From NCBI GenBank assembly GCA_031255395.1, contig JAIRSQ010000006.1, positions 1 to 5,456 of the forward strand: DNA of 5,456 nt. The letters are read 5' to 3'. The notes under the pieces are model-generated. The model was not told where the DNA came from. It did no database searches and saw nothing but the letters and a program-made list of their open reading frames with translations. Of the stretch, positions 1-5,456 are shown in pieces; within the stretch, counting starts at the first letter, position 1, and every line of letters begins with the position of its first letter. The translations under genes and the position numbers were made by a program. Origin of the DNA: Spirochaetaceae bacterium. Its GTDB lineage: Bacteria; Spirochaetota; Spirochaetia; Treponematales; Breznakiellaceae.

Positions 1-614
1 ATTTCGCGCAGTTTATAGCCCGACATTTGGAGTATTCCGGCAAGATTGCGGTAATTCCGGTCGAAAGATTTGGCAAAGTCTGCCATTATGACACCGGCTT
101 CGCGGGTTCTTCCGCTTACAAGGGCGCGAATCCGGCTTGTAAGGTCGTATTCCAGCGTTTCCAGCGAGAAAACAAACGGTATCACGTCCGTTTTTTCCAT
201 GTATTCTATCAAAATTCCTGTATAAACGCTCGTAACTGTGGCTTCGTTGCGGTCTATGGACTGAATTTGCCTGGGATAGATGCCGAGTCTTATCATATCG
301 TCTTCAAGGCCGTCCACGGCCGGATCGCGCTCGGCGGCGCGTATAGTGCCGCGCGAATAGGCTGCGTACTCGCGTAGCAGGTCCATTATCTCGCCGGGTT
401 GCGGGTAAAGCTGACGCAGTTTGCCGGACACAAAGTAAGTTATCGTTACCTGGTCCGGGATTTCATCCGCAAGGCGGCGGGAAACCGGCGATATTGTGTA
501 CATTTTGGACGCCGTAAGGTCGACCCTTACCCAAAGCCGGCTGCCTAACAGCAACGCCAGCATGATGGCGGCGACCGACAGCGCCGTGATTATGATTTCC
601 TGTTTCTTTGCCAT
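1..614 (-). CDS. GldG-like auxiliary protein of an ABC-2 exporter (3' part missing)
   Basis: This open frame begins at ATG 614 and runs off the left edge, giving 204 residues with no stop. Residues 7-24 form a hydrophobic N-terminal anchor. It is followed by RVDLTASKMYTISPVSRRL (residues 30-48) and a VTITYFVSG strand, the pattern at the start of GldG-family proteins (ABC-type uncharacterised transport system, Pfam ABC_transp_aux type). Most of the protein would lie outside the membrane, beyond a single N-terminal helix; full-length relatives usually add a C-terminal membrane helix, which is not in this window. The start is supported by GGAG about 7 bases upstream, inside the end of the permease gene. 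Only 3 bases separate it from the permease stop, so translation is probably coupled. Its role is inferred to be a partner of the permease and ATPase encoded just upstream in the operon. The substrate is unknown, and gliding function should not be assumed from the family name. Confidence 0.85.
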   Translation of the reverse strand, partial: MAKKQEIIITALSVAAIMLALLLGSRLWVRVDLTASKMYTISPVSRRLADEIPDQVTITYFVSGKLRQLYPQPGEIMDLLREYAAYSRGTIRAAERDPAVDGLEDDMIRLGIYPRQIQSIDRNEATVTSVYTGILIEYMEKTDVIPFVFSLETLEYDLTSRIRALVSGRTREAGVIMADFAKSFDRNYRNLAGILQMSGYKLRE

Positions 615-617
615 GCG

Positions 618-1364
618 TTAGCTCCATTTCCTGAATAATATGACGCGGGCGTTAAGGAACAGGAATAGCGCCGCAATCAGGATAAAGAACAGCAGATCGC
701 GGCTGTCCAGTATGCCTCGCGAAAAACTTTCAAAATGAAATGAAAGCGATACAAAGTTGATAGCCGCGACTACGGGTTCCGGCAAGGACTGGGAAAACGG
801 TAACCGGTTTACAAACATTAGCGCGAGAAGAAAAGCCGCGCTCCCAAGAAAAGCCGCCGCCTGATTCTTTGACAGCGCGGACATGAACAGTCCGATAGCG
901 GAAGCCGCCGCTCCCAGCAACAACGCTCCTATATACTCGCACGCTATCACCCCGCCGTCGAACGCGCCTAGCGGCAACAGGCTGAGCGGGAGCGGCACGG
1001 TGAGGACGAGCATACAGCACAGCGTTCCCATGACGCTTAGAAATTTGCCCAAAACGAGCGCCCATTCCCCAAGCGGCAGCGCGAGCAGTATCTCAATGCT
1101 GCCCGTCTTGCGTTCCTCCGCCCAGCTCTTCATAGTTATTCCCGGAATCACAAGGACGAACGCGAGCGGGAATCCTGCAAAGTAGGGGCGGAGCGACGCT
1201 ATGTTCAGCGTGAAGAAGTTTTGGAAATTGAACAGCCATATCGAGGTAAATAGCAGGAAAAAGATGATTATCCCATAGAACGCGGGCGATATGGCAAGCG
1301 AGTACAGTTCCTTTTTCGCAAGCGCGAGCGCGGGCGAAAAGGCCGTTTTTATGTTATTTTTCAT
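618..1364 (-). CDS. ABC-2 type exporter permease, GldF-like
   Basis: A 248-residue integral membrane protein. About six hydrophobic segments can be read at residues 28-46, 62-77, 107-130, 140-163, 169-186 and 223-243, the topology of ABC-2 permeases. Between the second and third lies KSWAEERKTGSIEILLALP (79-97), the conserved cytoplasmic segment of this family that is thought to contact the ATPase. The length matches single-domain GldF-type permeases, so two copies or a partner probably form the pore. The ATG at 1364 lies inside the last codons of the ATPase gene (11-base overlap, different frame). AGGA sits 5 bases before the ATG, so translation is likely coupled to the ATPase. With the ATPase upstream and the GldG-like protein downstream it forms a three-gene transport operon. 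The family is clear. The transported substrate cannot be read from the sequence. Confidence 0.9.
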   Translation of the reverse strand: MKNNIKTAFSPALALAKKELYSLAISPAFYGIIIFFLLFTSIWLFNFQNFFTLNIASLRPYFAGFPLAFVLVIPGITMKSWAEERKTGSIEILLALPLGEWALVLGKFLSVMGTLCCMLVLTVPLPLSLLPLGAFDGGVIACEYIGALLLGAAASAIGLFMSALSKNQAAAFLGSAAFLLALMFVNRLPFSQSLPEPVVAAINFVSLSFHFESFSRGILDSRDLLFFILIAALFLFLNARVILFRKWS

Positions 1365-2370
1365 GGCTATCCTGTTGGCGGGCGGAACCCGTCAGTTTCA
1401 CAAAAATGTCTTCCAGCGAAGTTTTCTTTTTGCTCATCTCTAAAATTTTAAGGTTGAGTGAAACCGCCCAGTCAAATATCCGCTCCGCGTTCGCGCCGCG
1501 ATAGCCGCCGCTTTCGGCGGAAGTCCCTGAAATGGCGAACGACGCTAGTATCGTGCCGTCCGGCGCGCCGCTGACTTCAGAAATCTCAACTTTGCCGTCA
1601 AAGCCGGAAGCGGCCTCCTTAAGGCTCTGTCTTACCGCGGCCGCTCCGTCTTCAAGGGCAGGAGTCCCGCCCTTCAGCACTAGCGTCCAGCTTTCCCCGC
1701 CCCGCAGACCGGCGGCGATTTGGGCGGGGCTGCCCTGCGCCGCGACGCGGCCTGAATTGAGTATCAAAACCTGCGTGCAGACCGCCTCGACTTCCTGCAA
1801 GATGTGGGTGGACAGTATCACGGTTTTGCTCCGGCCAAGTTCCTTTATCAGGGAGCGTATCTCGATTATCTGGTTCGGGTCGAGGCCGGTGGTCGGCTCG
1901 TCTAAGATTAGGACAGGCGGGTCGTGGACGATGGCCGCCGCCAGTCCGGCGCGCTGTTTGTAGCCTTTGGAAAGGGTTTCTATGCGCCGGGACGCGATCG
2001 CGGCAAGGCCGCACAGTTCAACTGCCGAGTCTATCGCTGCCTTGCGCCGCTCCTTCGGCACGAGGCGGGCGTCGGCGGTAAAGCGCAGGTATTCCGCCAC
2101 TGTAAGATCCCCGTACAGCGGAACTCCTTCCGGCAGATACCCTGTCAGCCGCTTTACCTCGACGGGATCCTCCATTACCGAAACGCCGCCAACCAGCGCT
2201 TCGCCGCCGCTCGGATAGTGGTATCCTGTCAAAATCTTCATAACGGTGGTCTTCCCGGCACCGTTAGGCCCCAGAAACCCAAGAACCTGTCCGGCAGGCA
2301 GCGTAAATGTCAGATCTTTTACCGCTTCTACCGCGCCGTAATTTTTAACCAGGTTATTAACTTCGATCAC
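1354..2370 (-). CDS. ABC transporter ATP-binding protein, GldA-like (ABC-2 exporter)
   Basis: A 338-residue cytoplasmic ATPase that powers the permease encoded next to it. Motifs in order: Walker A GPNGAGKT (34-41), LTGYLPE at the Q-loop position (75-81), signature LSKGYKQR (133-140), Walker B VLILDEP (153-159), D-loop GLD (162-164) and switch histidine H189 in STH. The canonical Q-loop glutamine appears to be Glu81, a variant I recall from GldA-type proteins. Residues 225-338 form a C-terminal extension ending in SLEDIFVKLT (318-327), a common tail of drug- and gliding-type ABC-2 ATPases. The stretch 240-295 is variable and rich in Gly, Ala and Ser. The start is GTG at 2370, chosen because AAGGAG lies 6 bases upstream and because the ABC domain begins at once (IEVNNLVKNYG). 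It is the first gene of the operon and overlaps the permease by 11 bases. The family assignment is firm and the substrate is unknown. Confidence 0.94.
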   Translation of the reverse strand: MIEVNNLVKNYGAVEAVKDLTFTLPAGQVLGFLGPNGAGKTTVMKILTGYHYPSGGEALVGGVSVMEDPVEVKRLTGYLPEGVPLYGDLTVAEYLRFTADARLVPKERRKAAIDSAVELCGLAAIASRRIETLSKGYKQRAGLAAAIVHDPPVLILDEPTTGLDPNQIIEIRSLIKELGRSKTVILSTHILQEVEAVCTQVLILNSGRVAAQGSPAQIAAGLRGGESWTLVLKGGTPALEDGAAAVRQSLKEAASGFDGKVEISEVSGAPDGTILASFAISGTSAESGGYRGANAERIFDWAVSLNLKILEMSKKKTSLEDIFVKLTGSARQQDSHEK

Positions 2371-2376
2371 GCGCCT

Positions 2377-2382
2377 CTCCTT
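2377..2382 (-). promoter_or_regulatory. Shine-Dalgarno site fixing the GTG start of the ABC ATPase
   Basis: AAGGAG is read on the minus strand, 6 bases before GTG at 2370-2368. A perfect core at ideal spacing supports the non-ATG start. Confidence 0.85.
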
Positions 2383-2416
2383 GAAACCGAATGAATAGCA
2401 ATGGTTGTACCGTCAG

Positions 2417-2444
2417 TCTATATAAAAGCCGCGAACCGATTCAA
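2417..2444 (-). promoter_or_regulatory. Putative sigma-70-type promoter of the ABC exporter operon
   Basis: On the minus strand TTGAAT (2444-2439) and TATAGA (2422-2417) are separated by 16 bases. Each hexamer matches 4 of 6 consensus bases, and the surroundings are AT-rich compared with the rest of the gap. Transcription would start near 2410, leaving a leader of about 40 bases that contains the AAGGAG site. The rest of the 2371-2534 gap shows no open reading frame with a usable start and no convincing hairpin plus T-run, so read-through from cheB is also possible. Confidence 0.45.
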
Positions 2445-2534
2445 GAAGAAAATAAGAAAGCGGCGCTGCCTTAGGCGGGTTGCCGGACGCGCGCTTGTCG
2501 TTTTTGTTTGCGTTATTCGCGGCGGGGAGGCTCA

Positions 2535-3686
2535 TTACAGCCGTGAATTCTTTGCTATCTCGCTGATGCGCGGCCCCATTTTTTCTAGGGAAACCTGCTC
2601 CATGACGTGGCCAAGTTCGTACGCTACGCGGGGCATGCCGTAGACAACGGCAGAGGCCTCGTCCTGACCGATCGTAAGGCCGCCCTCGCGGTAGATATTG
2701 CCAAGCTGCTGGGCGCCGTCCTTCCCCATTCCCGTCATTATCACGCCAAGCGCGCGGTTCGTATAAAGCAACGCTACCGAACCGAACAGCACGTCTGCGG
2801 AGGGACGGTGCCCGCTTACCTGCGGCGATTTCGCAAGGTTTACGACGACTTTCGCGCCGATGCGGGAAACCTCAAGATGCCTGTCGCCCTGCGCTATCAG
2901 AATGCGACCCGGAATCACCTCGTCGCCTTCTTCAGCTTCTTTTACATCGAGCGGGCAAATTTTGTCAAGGCTGATCGCGAATTCATGTGTAAAGCCTGGC
3001 GGCATATGCTGGACAACGAGTACCGGCGTTTTTAGGTCCGGGTCCAGTTTTGAAAAAACGACCCGAAGCGCTTCCGGGCCGCCGGTCGATATGCCGATAG
3101 CTACAACTTCGATCTTGCCGGTCTGCCGTATCGGGGTAATTTTTTTCGGAACGGGCGGCGTTCCCAGCCCCAAGTTTATCGAAAAGACGGATTTTGACGC
3201 GGCGTTGTCCCCGCCGCCGGTCGCTGTTTGCGCGAGAGCCGCTTGAGTGTCTTGGGTTTTCTTTTTAAAACGGCGGTACCTGCCGCCATAGACCAGCACG
3301 AGTTCCGATACCCTGTCTTTTACGGTCGCTATGTCAGTTGATATGGAACCGGACGGCTTCTGTAAAAAGTCGCTCGCGCCAAGCCCCAGCGCCTCCATCG
3401 TAATGGCGGCGCCGCTCTCCGCGATGGACGACAGTATTATGACAGGCGTTTGTATCCCGCGCTTCTTGCGCTCGCGCAAGAATTCGATACCGGTCATTTC
3501 CGGCATTTCCAAATCAAGCAGGACGCAGTCGGGATTGCATTTCGGGATTTTTTCGAGAGCGAATTTTCCGTTCATCGCGGTATCGGCTACGGACAGGCCC
3601 GGCGTGGCCGCGATCATCTTGCTAATCAGGTTGCGCATGAGCGCGGAGTCGTCTACAATCAGTACCGAAATATCATCATCAGCCAT
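2535..3686 (-). CDS. cheB: Chemotaxis response regulator protein-glutamate methylesterase CheB
   Basis: A 383-residue cytoplasmic enzyme that removes methyl groups from glutamates on chemoreceptors, opposing CheR; the family can also deamidate receptor glutamines. Residues 6-125 are a receiver domain with acidic pair D12/D13, phospho-acceptor D58 in LLDLEMP, S87 and K110 in QKPSG. Residues 190-380 are the methylesterase domain. Its triad is S200 in GISTGGPEA, H227 in VQHMPPGFT and D323 in MTGMGKDGA, corresponding to Ser164, His190 and Asp286 of Salmonella CheB. HRPSADVLF (293-301) is also conserved. Phosphorylation of D58 by CheA is expected to relieve inhibition by the receiver domain. The linker at about 135-190 is long and low in complexity, which accounts for most of the extra length over the roughly 350-residue enterobacterial enzyme. 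The ATG is preceded by AAGGAG at 5-base spacing. The gene lies 32 bases after cheR, almost certainly in the same operon. The catalytic set is complete, so I expect an active enzyme. Confidence 0.97.
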   Translation of the reverse strand: MADDDISVLIVDDSALMRNLISKMIAATPGLSVADTAMNGKFALEKIPKCNPDCVLLDLEMPEMTGIEFLRERKKRGIQTPVIILSSIAESGAAITMEALGLGASDFLQKPSGSISTDIATVKDRVSELVLVYGGRYRRFKKKTQDTQAALAQTATGGGDNAASKSVFSINLGLGTPPVPKKITPIRQTGKIEVVAIGISTGGPEALRVVFSKLDPDLKTPVLVVQHMPPGFTHEFAISLDKICPLDVKEAEEGDEVIPGRILIAQGDRHLEVSRIGAKVVVNLAKSPQVSGHRPSADVLFGSVALLYTNRALGVIMTGMGKDGAQQLGNIYREGGLTIGQDEASAVVYGMPRVAYELGHVMEQVSLEKMGPRISEIAKNSRL

Positions 3687-3691
3687 ATTTT

Positions 3692-3697
3692 CTCCTT
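3692..3697 (-). promoter_or_regulatory. Shine-Dalgarno site of cheB
   Basis: AAGGAG is read on the minus strand, 5 bases before the cheB ATG. It directly abuts the second copy of the 13-base repeat in the cheR-cheB junction. Its strength contrasts with cheR, which has no such site. Confidence 0.85.
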
Positions 3698-3726
3698 AAG
3701 CCTTATATCCGCAAAGCCTTATATCC
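3698..3726. repeat. 13-base direct repeat across the cheR stop codon
   Basis: AAGCCTTATATCC occurs at 3698-3710 and again, perfectly, at 3714-3726, separated by 3 bases (period 16). The copy at 3714-3726 contains the end of cheR including its TAA stop. The other copy occupies the spacer right up to the cheB AAGGAG. It looks like a small tandem duplication of the cheR tail. Confidence 0.85.
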
Positions 3727-4540
3727 ACTTTTTATAGAGCGTTGTCCACTGCGTCTTGACGAATTCAAACTTTGTATTCATGCCAAAAAGCGATTCCGAA
3801 TGCCCGATGTAAAGGAACGATTTTGACGTCATCGAATTCCAAAAATGGTTTACTACCGCGGTCTGCGCCGCTTCGTCAAAGTATATAAGCACGTTGCGGC
3901 AAAACACTATGTCAAAATTTCTCCACGGCGATATGTTTTTCAAGTTGTGATAATCAAAACGTATAGACGTTTTCAGTCCGTCCTTTATCCTGTAACCGCT
4001 TTCATTATGATCAAAATATTTTTTTAGATACGCGTCCGGCACTCCGACAACGCGGGTTTTGTCGTAAAATCCCTCTTTCGCCGTGATCAGCGATTTCAGG
4101 CTTAAATCGCTGGCTACTATCTCGTATTTAAAACCGGGCGACAATTTTTCGCTTAGCAGCATGGCAATCGAGTACGGTTCCTCGCCCGTGGAGCATCCCG
4201 CGCTCCATATCCTGACGGTAAAATCGCCGGACGGCTTTTTTAACGCCGTCAGTTCTGGCAAAACAAAGCGTTCCAGCGCGTCAAAATGCGGCTGGTTGCG
4301 GAAAAACCGCGTAAGATTCGTGGTTATGGCGTCAAGGAATACATTTTTTTCCTCTTTGTTTGCGCTAACCAGGTCAAAATACGCCTTCGGGGTCGCGGCG
4401 CCGTTCTGTCGCAGCCGTTCCTTGAGCCGCCCCTCAAGAATAGAGCGGTTGGTCTGCGTAAAATGTATGCCGCTTTCCAAATAAATAAGTTTCCGGTACG
4501 CCTCAAATTCCGCGTCCGATAAAAACGCTGTCTCTGCCAT
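3719..4540 (-). CDS. cheR: Chemotaxis protein methyltransferase CheR
   Basis: A 273-residue S-adenosylmethionine-dependent methyltransferase that adds methyl groups to glutamates on chemoreceptors during adaptation. An N-terminal helical domain spans about residues 8-60. It is followed by TTNLTRFFRNQPHFDAL (73-89), the family's N-x-T-x-F-F-R motif. The cofactor fold shows IWSAGCSTGEEPYSIAM (111-127) and ASDLS (143-147), with D145 as the likely ribose-binding acid. CRNVLIYF (214-221) and LYIGHSESL (243-251) complete the catalytic domain. The length is typical for a single-domain CheR, with no fused TPR or other tail. The ATG at 4540 is the first in frame after a stop at 4546-4544, and the next possible start (TTG, residue 21) would cut the N-terminal domain. 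There is no Shine-Dalgarno sequence; AATTTTAATAGTCTTGATTA precedes the ATG directly. cheB follows 32 bases downstream. The assignment is firm; which receptor tail, if any, tethers it is not visible. Confidence 0.97.
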   Translation of the reverse strand: MAETAFLSDAEFEAYRKLIYLESGIHFTQTNRSILEGRLKERLRQNGAATPKAYFDLVSANKEEKNVFLDAITTNLTRFFRNQPHFDALERFVLPELTALKKPSGDFTVRIWSAGCSTGEEPYSIAMLLSEKLSPGFKYEIVASDLSLKSLITAKEGFYDKTRVVGVPDAYLKKYFDHNESGYRIKDGLKTSIRFDYHNLKNISPWRNFDIVFCRNVLIYFDEAAQTAVVNHFWNSMTSKSFLYIGHSESLFGMNTKFEFVKTQWTTLYKKWI

Positions 4541-4557
4541 TAATCAAGACTATTAAA

Positions 4558-4587
4558 ATTATAAAGACAAGTCAACGGCCGCCGCAA
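4558..4587 (-). promoter_or_regulatory. Putative cheR-cheB promoter giving a very short leader
   Basis: A perfect TATAAT lies at 4563-4558 on the minus strand, inside an AT-rich stretch. The best -35 candidate at normal distance is TTGCGG (4587-4582, 18-base spacer, 3 of 6 matches). A better-looking TTGACT at 4575-4570 is only 6 bases away, too close to pair with it. Transcription would begin near 4551, about 10 bases before the cheR ATG. The -10 call is moderately secure and the -35 is weak. Confidence 0.5.
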
Positions 4588-4612
4588 TTTCAGGCACGTT
4601 CCCGCCCGCCGA

Positions 4613-4642
4613 TAGACAGCAGCAGGCGGCTTACTGTATAAA
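4613..4642 (+). promoter_or_regulatory. Putative promoter for the YprB-like exonuclease gene
   Basis: TAGACA (4613-4618, 5 of 6 matches) and TATAAA (4637-4642, 5 of 6) are separated by 18 bases. The predicted start near 4649 would fall inside the AGGGG ribosome-binding site, which is a problem for this reading. The true start may lie a little upstream, or another promoter may serve the gene. Confidence 0.35.
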
Positions 4643-4647
4643 TAAAA

Positions 4648-4652
4648 AGGGG
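4648..4652 (+). promoter_or_regulatory. Shine-Dalgarno site deciding the TTG start at 4660
   Basis: AGGGG lies 7 bases before TTG 4660, within AAAAAGGGG. No in-frame ATG or GTG lies between the stop at 4639-4641 and the conserved domain, so this site makes TTG 4660 the best start. The other in-frame TTG, at 4678, lacks such a site. Confidence 0.65.
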
Positions 4653-4659
4653 CAATAGC

Positions 4660-5456
4660 TTGAACCTTAGCGGAAGGTTGCAAAGAATACGCGAGTTTAA
4701 CCGGCCCGCCCGCGCCGAAAAACAGGCCTGCGGGCAACAGCCGCGGGAAGAACAGACGCCCGTCCGAAAAATCGGCGGTGCCAAGACGTTGCCCGCTCCG
4801 CTGGCCGACAGTTCATTCAAAGAAGAAGGATATTTTACGCTGCGTCGCAAGCTGGCCGTTAATCTGCCGGTGCCGCTCCGCGCGCGCTTCCCAAAGACGC
4901 TCGCCGCTCTTGCGCCCGCCTTGGCGGATGCCGGGTTAACGGCGGACGATTTGATATTTTTCGACCTTGAAACGACGGGACTGTCCGGCGGCGCCGGCAC
5001 GGTGGCGTTTTTGGCGGCTTTCGGACGTTTTTCAGGCGGAAATTACGGCGCTATTGATGTAGACCAGTACCTGTTGCTCGACCATGCCGGCGAGGAGGAT
5101 TTTTTACGTCTAATAGAGCCGCATTTTTCGCCGCTATCGCAGGACAGACCCGCTGTCATCGTAAGCTATAACGGAAAGAGTTTTGACAGCCAGGTAATCA
5201 GGAGCCGTTTTCTTTTCAACGGGATGCCGTCCCCGCCGATCGACCGCCACGCCGACTTGCTGTACGCGGCGCGCTGCCTGTGGAAAAGAAAACTGCCCTC
5301 TTGTTCGCAGAGCGAGATTGAACGGAGCGTTCTGGGTATCGACCGGGGGGACGATATACCCGGTTCCCGCGCTCCCGATATATGGTTTTCGTTCCTCAAG
5401 ACGAACGACGCGGCGGAGCTTGCCGGAGTTTGCCGCCACAACCTCCTCGATATTGC
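4660..5456 (+). CDS. YprB-like RNase H-fold DEDD exonuclease (C-terminus missing)
   Basis: The frame is open from TTG 4660 to the right edge, giving 265 residues without a stop. A basic N-terminal region (residues 1-95, beginning MNLSGRLQRIREFN) precedes an RNase H-like 3'-5' exonuclease domain. Metal-binding residues of the DEDD superfamily are all visible: D102 and E104 in FFDLETTGLSGGAGT, D176 in SYNGKSFD, and D264 in HNLLDI, with H260 as the likely Exo III histidine or tyrosine equivalent. RHADLLYAAR (196-205, D199) is also typical of the YprB_RNaseH_like family (Pfam RNase_H_2). Relatives are proposed to act on nucleic acid, but the physiological substrate is not established. Bacillus YprB carries a TPR-like tail, and any such tail here would lie outside the window. 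The gene is divergent from cheR, with 119 bases between the starts. Family confidence is high, the start codon is moderately sure, and the function is inferred only from the active site. Confidence 0.88.
   Translation, partial: MNLSGRLQRIREFNRPARAEKQACGQQPREEQTPVRKIGGAKTLPAPLADSSFKEEGYFTLRRKLAVNLPVPLRARFPKTLAALAPALADAGLTADDLIFFDLETTGLSGGAGTVAFLAAFGRFSGGNYGAIDVDQYLLLDHAGEEDFLRLIEPHFSPLSQDRPAVIVSYNGKSFDSQVIRSRFLFNGMPSPPIDRHADLLYAARCLWKRKLPSCSQSEIERSVLGIDRGDDIPGSRAPDIWFSFLKTNDAAELAGVCRHNLLDI

Noticed and set aside
27..377. Plus-strand open frame of 116 codons at the left end
   Set aside because: It lies antisense inside the GldG-like coding frame, whose translation shows recognisable family sequence. 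The plus-strand product has no domain-like features.
1532..1963. Plus-strand open frame of 143 codons opposite the ABC ATPase
   Set aside because: It is a shadow of the ATPase gene in GC-rich sequence, rich in Ser, Pro, Arg and Ala, and the opposite frame carries all the ABC motifs.
1..2370. Gliding motility machinery
   Set aside because: The three proteins resemble GldA, GldF and GldG in family, but such exporters occur in many non-gliding bacteria and no other gliding genes are in the window.
2383..2534. Possible terminator or small gene between cheB and the ABC operon
   Set aside because: Only a 3-base-pair stem (GGC/GCC) followed by a mixed T-rich run can be drawn, and there is no minus-strand ATG in the gap. 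Neither a terminator nor a small gene is supported.
2607..3035. Plus-strand open frames opposite cheB
   Set aside because: They are antisense to the conserved methylesterase domain with intact catalytic residues. No separate coding signal is seen.
4606..4629. Inverted repeat CCGCC...GGCGG in the divergent spacer
   Set aside because: A 5-base stem with a 14-base loop in GC-rich DNA is expected by chance. There is no T-run to suggest a terminator and no symmetry typical of an operator.
4590..5000. Minus-strand open frame of 136 codons at the start of the exonuclease-like gene
   Set aside because: The plus frame encodes the DxE motif and continues into a full DEDD domain. The minus product is Arg/Ser/Ala-rich shadow sequence.

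Overview
The window looks like ordinary bacterial chromosome of moderate-to-high GC (roughly mid-50s %, judged by eye). It is tightly packed, with short intergenic gaps and consistent base and codon use throughout. The gene set is a GldA/GldF/GldG-type ABC exporter, cheR-cheB, and a YprB-like DEDD exonuclease. This mix suggests a motile Gram-negative bacterium, and protein style and gene mix bring treponeme-like spirochaetes to mind. That placement is inference from memory of such genomes, not something the sequence proves.

Layout from left to right. Positions 1-2370 hold three minus-strand genes, transcribed in the order ATPase (2370-1354), permease (1364-618), GldG-like auxiliary protein (614 to the left edge, cut off). 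They overlap by 11 bases or lie 3 bases apart, so they almost certainly form one translationally coupled operon. Positions 2371-2534 are a 164-base gap with a probable promoter for that operon and no obvious terminator. Positions 2535-4540 hold cheR (4540-3719) and cheB (3686-2535), also on the minus strand and 32 bases apart. Positions 4541-4659 are a short divergent promoter region. From 4660 to the right edge a plus-strand gene begins with TTG and encodes the N-terminal 265 residues of an RNase H-fold exonuclease of the YprB family.

CheR and CheB are the opposing adaptation enzymes of chemotaxis. CheR methylates glutamates on chemoreceptors. CheB, switched on by phosphorylation of its receiver domain, removes those methyl groups. 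All catalytic residues expected for both are present. The ABC genes make an ATP-driven ABC-2 exporter with a membrane-anchored partner, substrate unknown. The exonuclease-like gene has the metal-binding acidic residues of its family but no known role in this context.

No mobile element, CRISPR array, tRNA, rRNA or clearly new system is visible. The points most worth a second look are at the regulatory level: cheR has no Shine-Dalgarno sequence and a perfect TATAAT box 17 bases before its ATG, and a 13-base direct repeat spans the cheR stop codon and runs up to the cheB ribosome-binding site.
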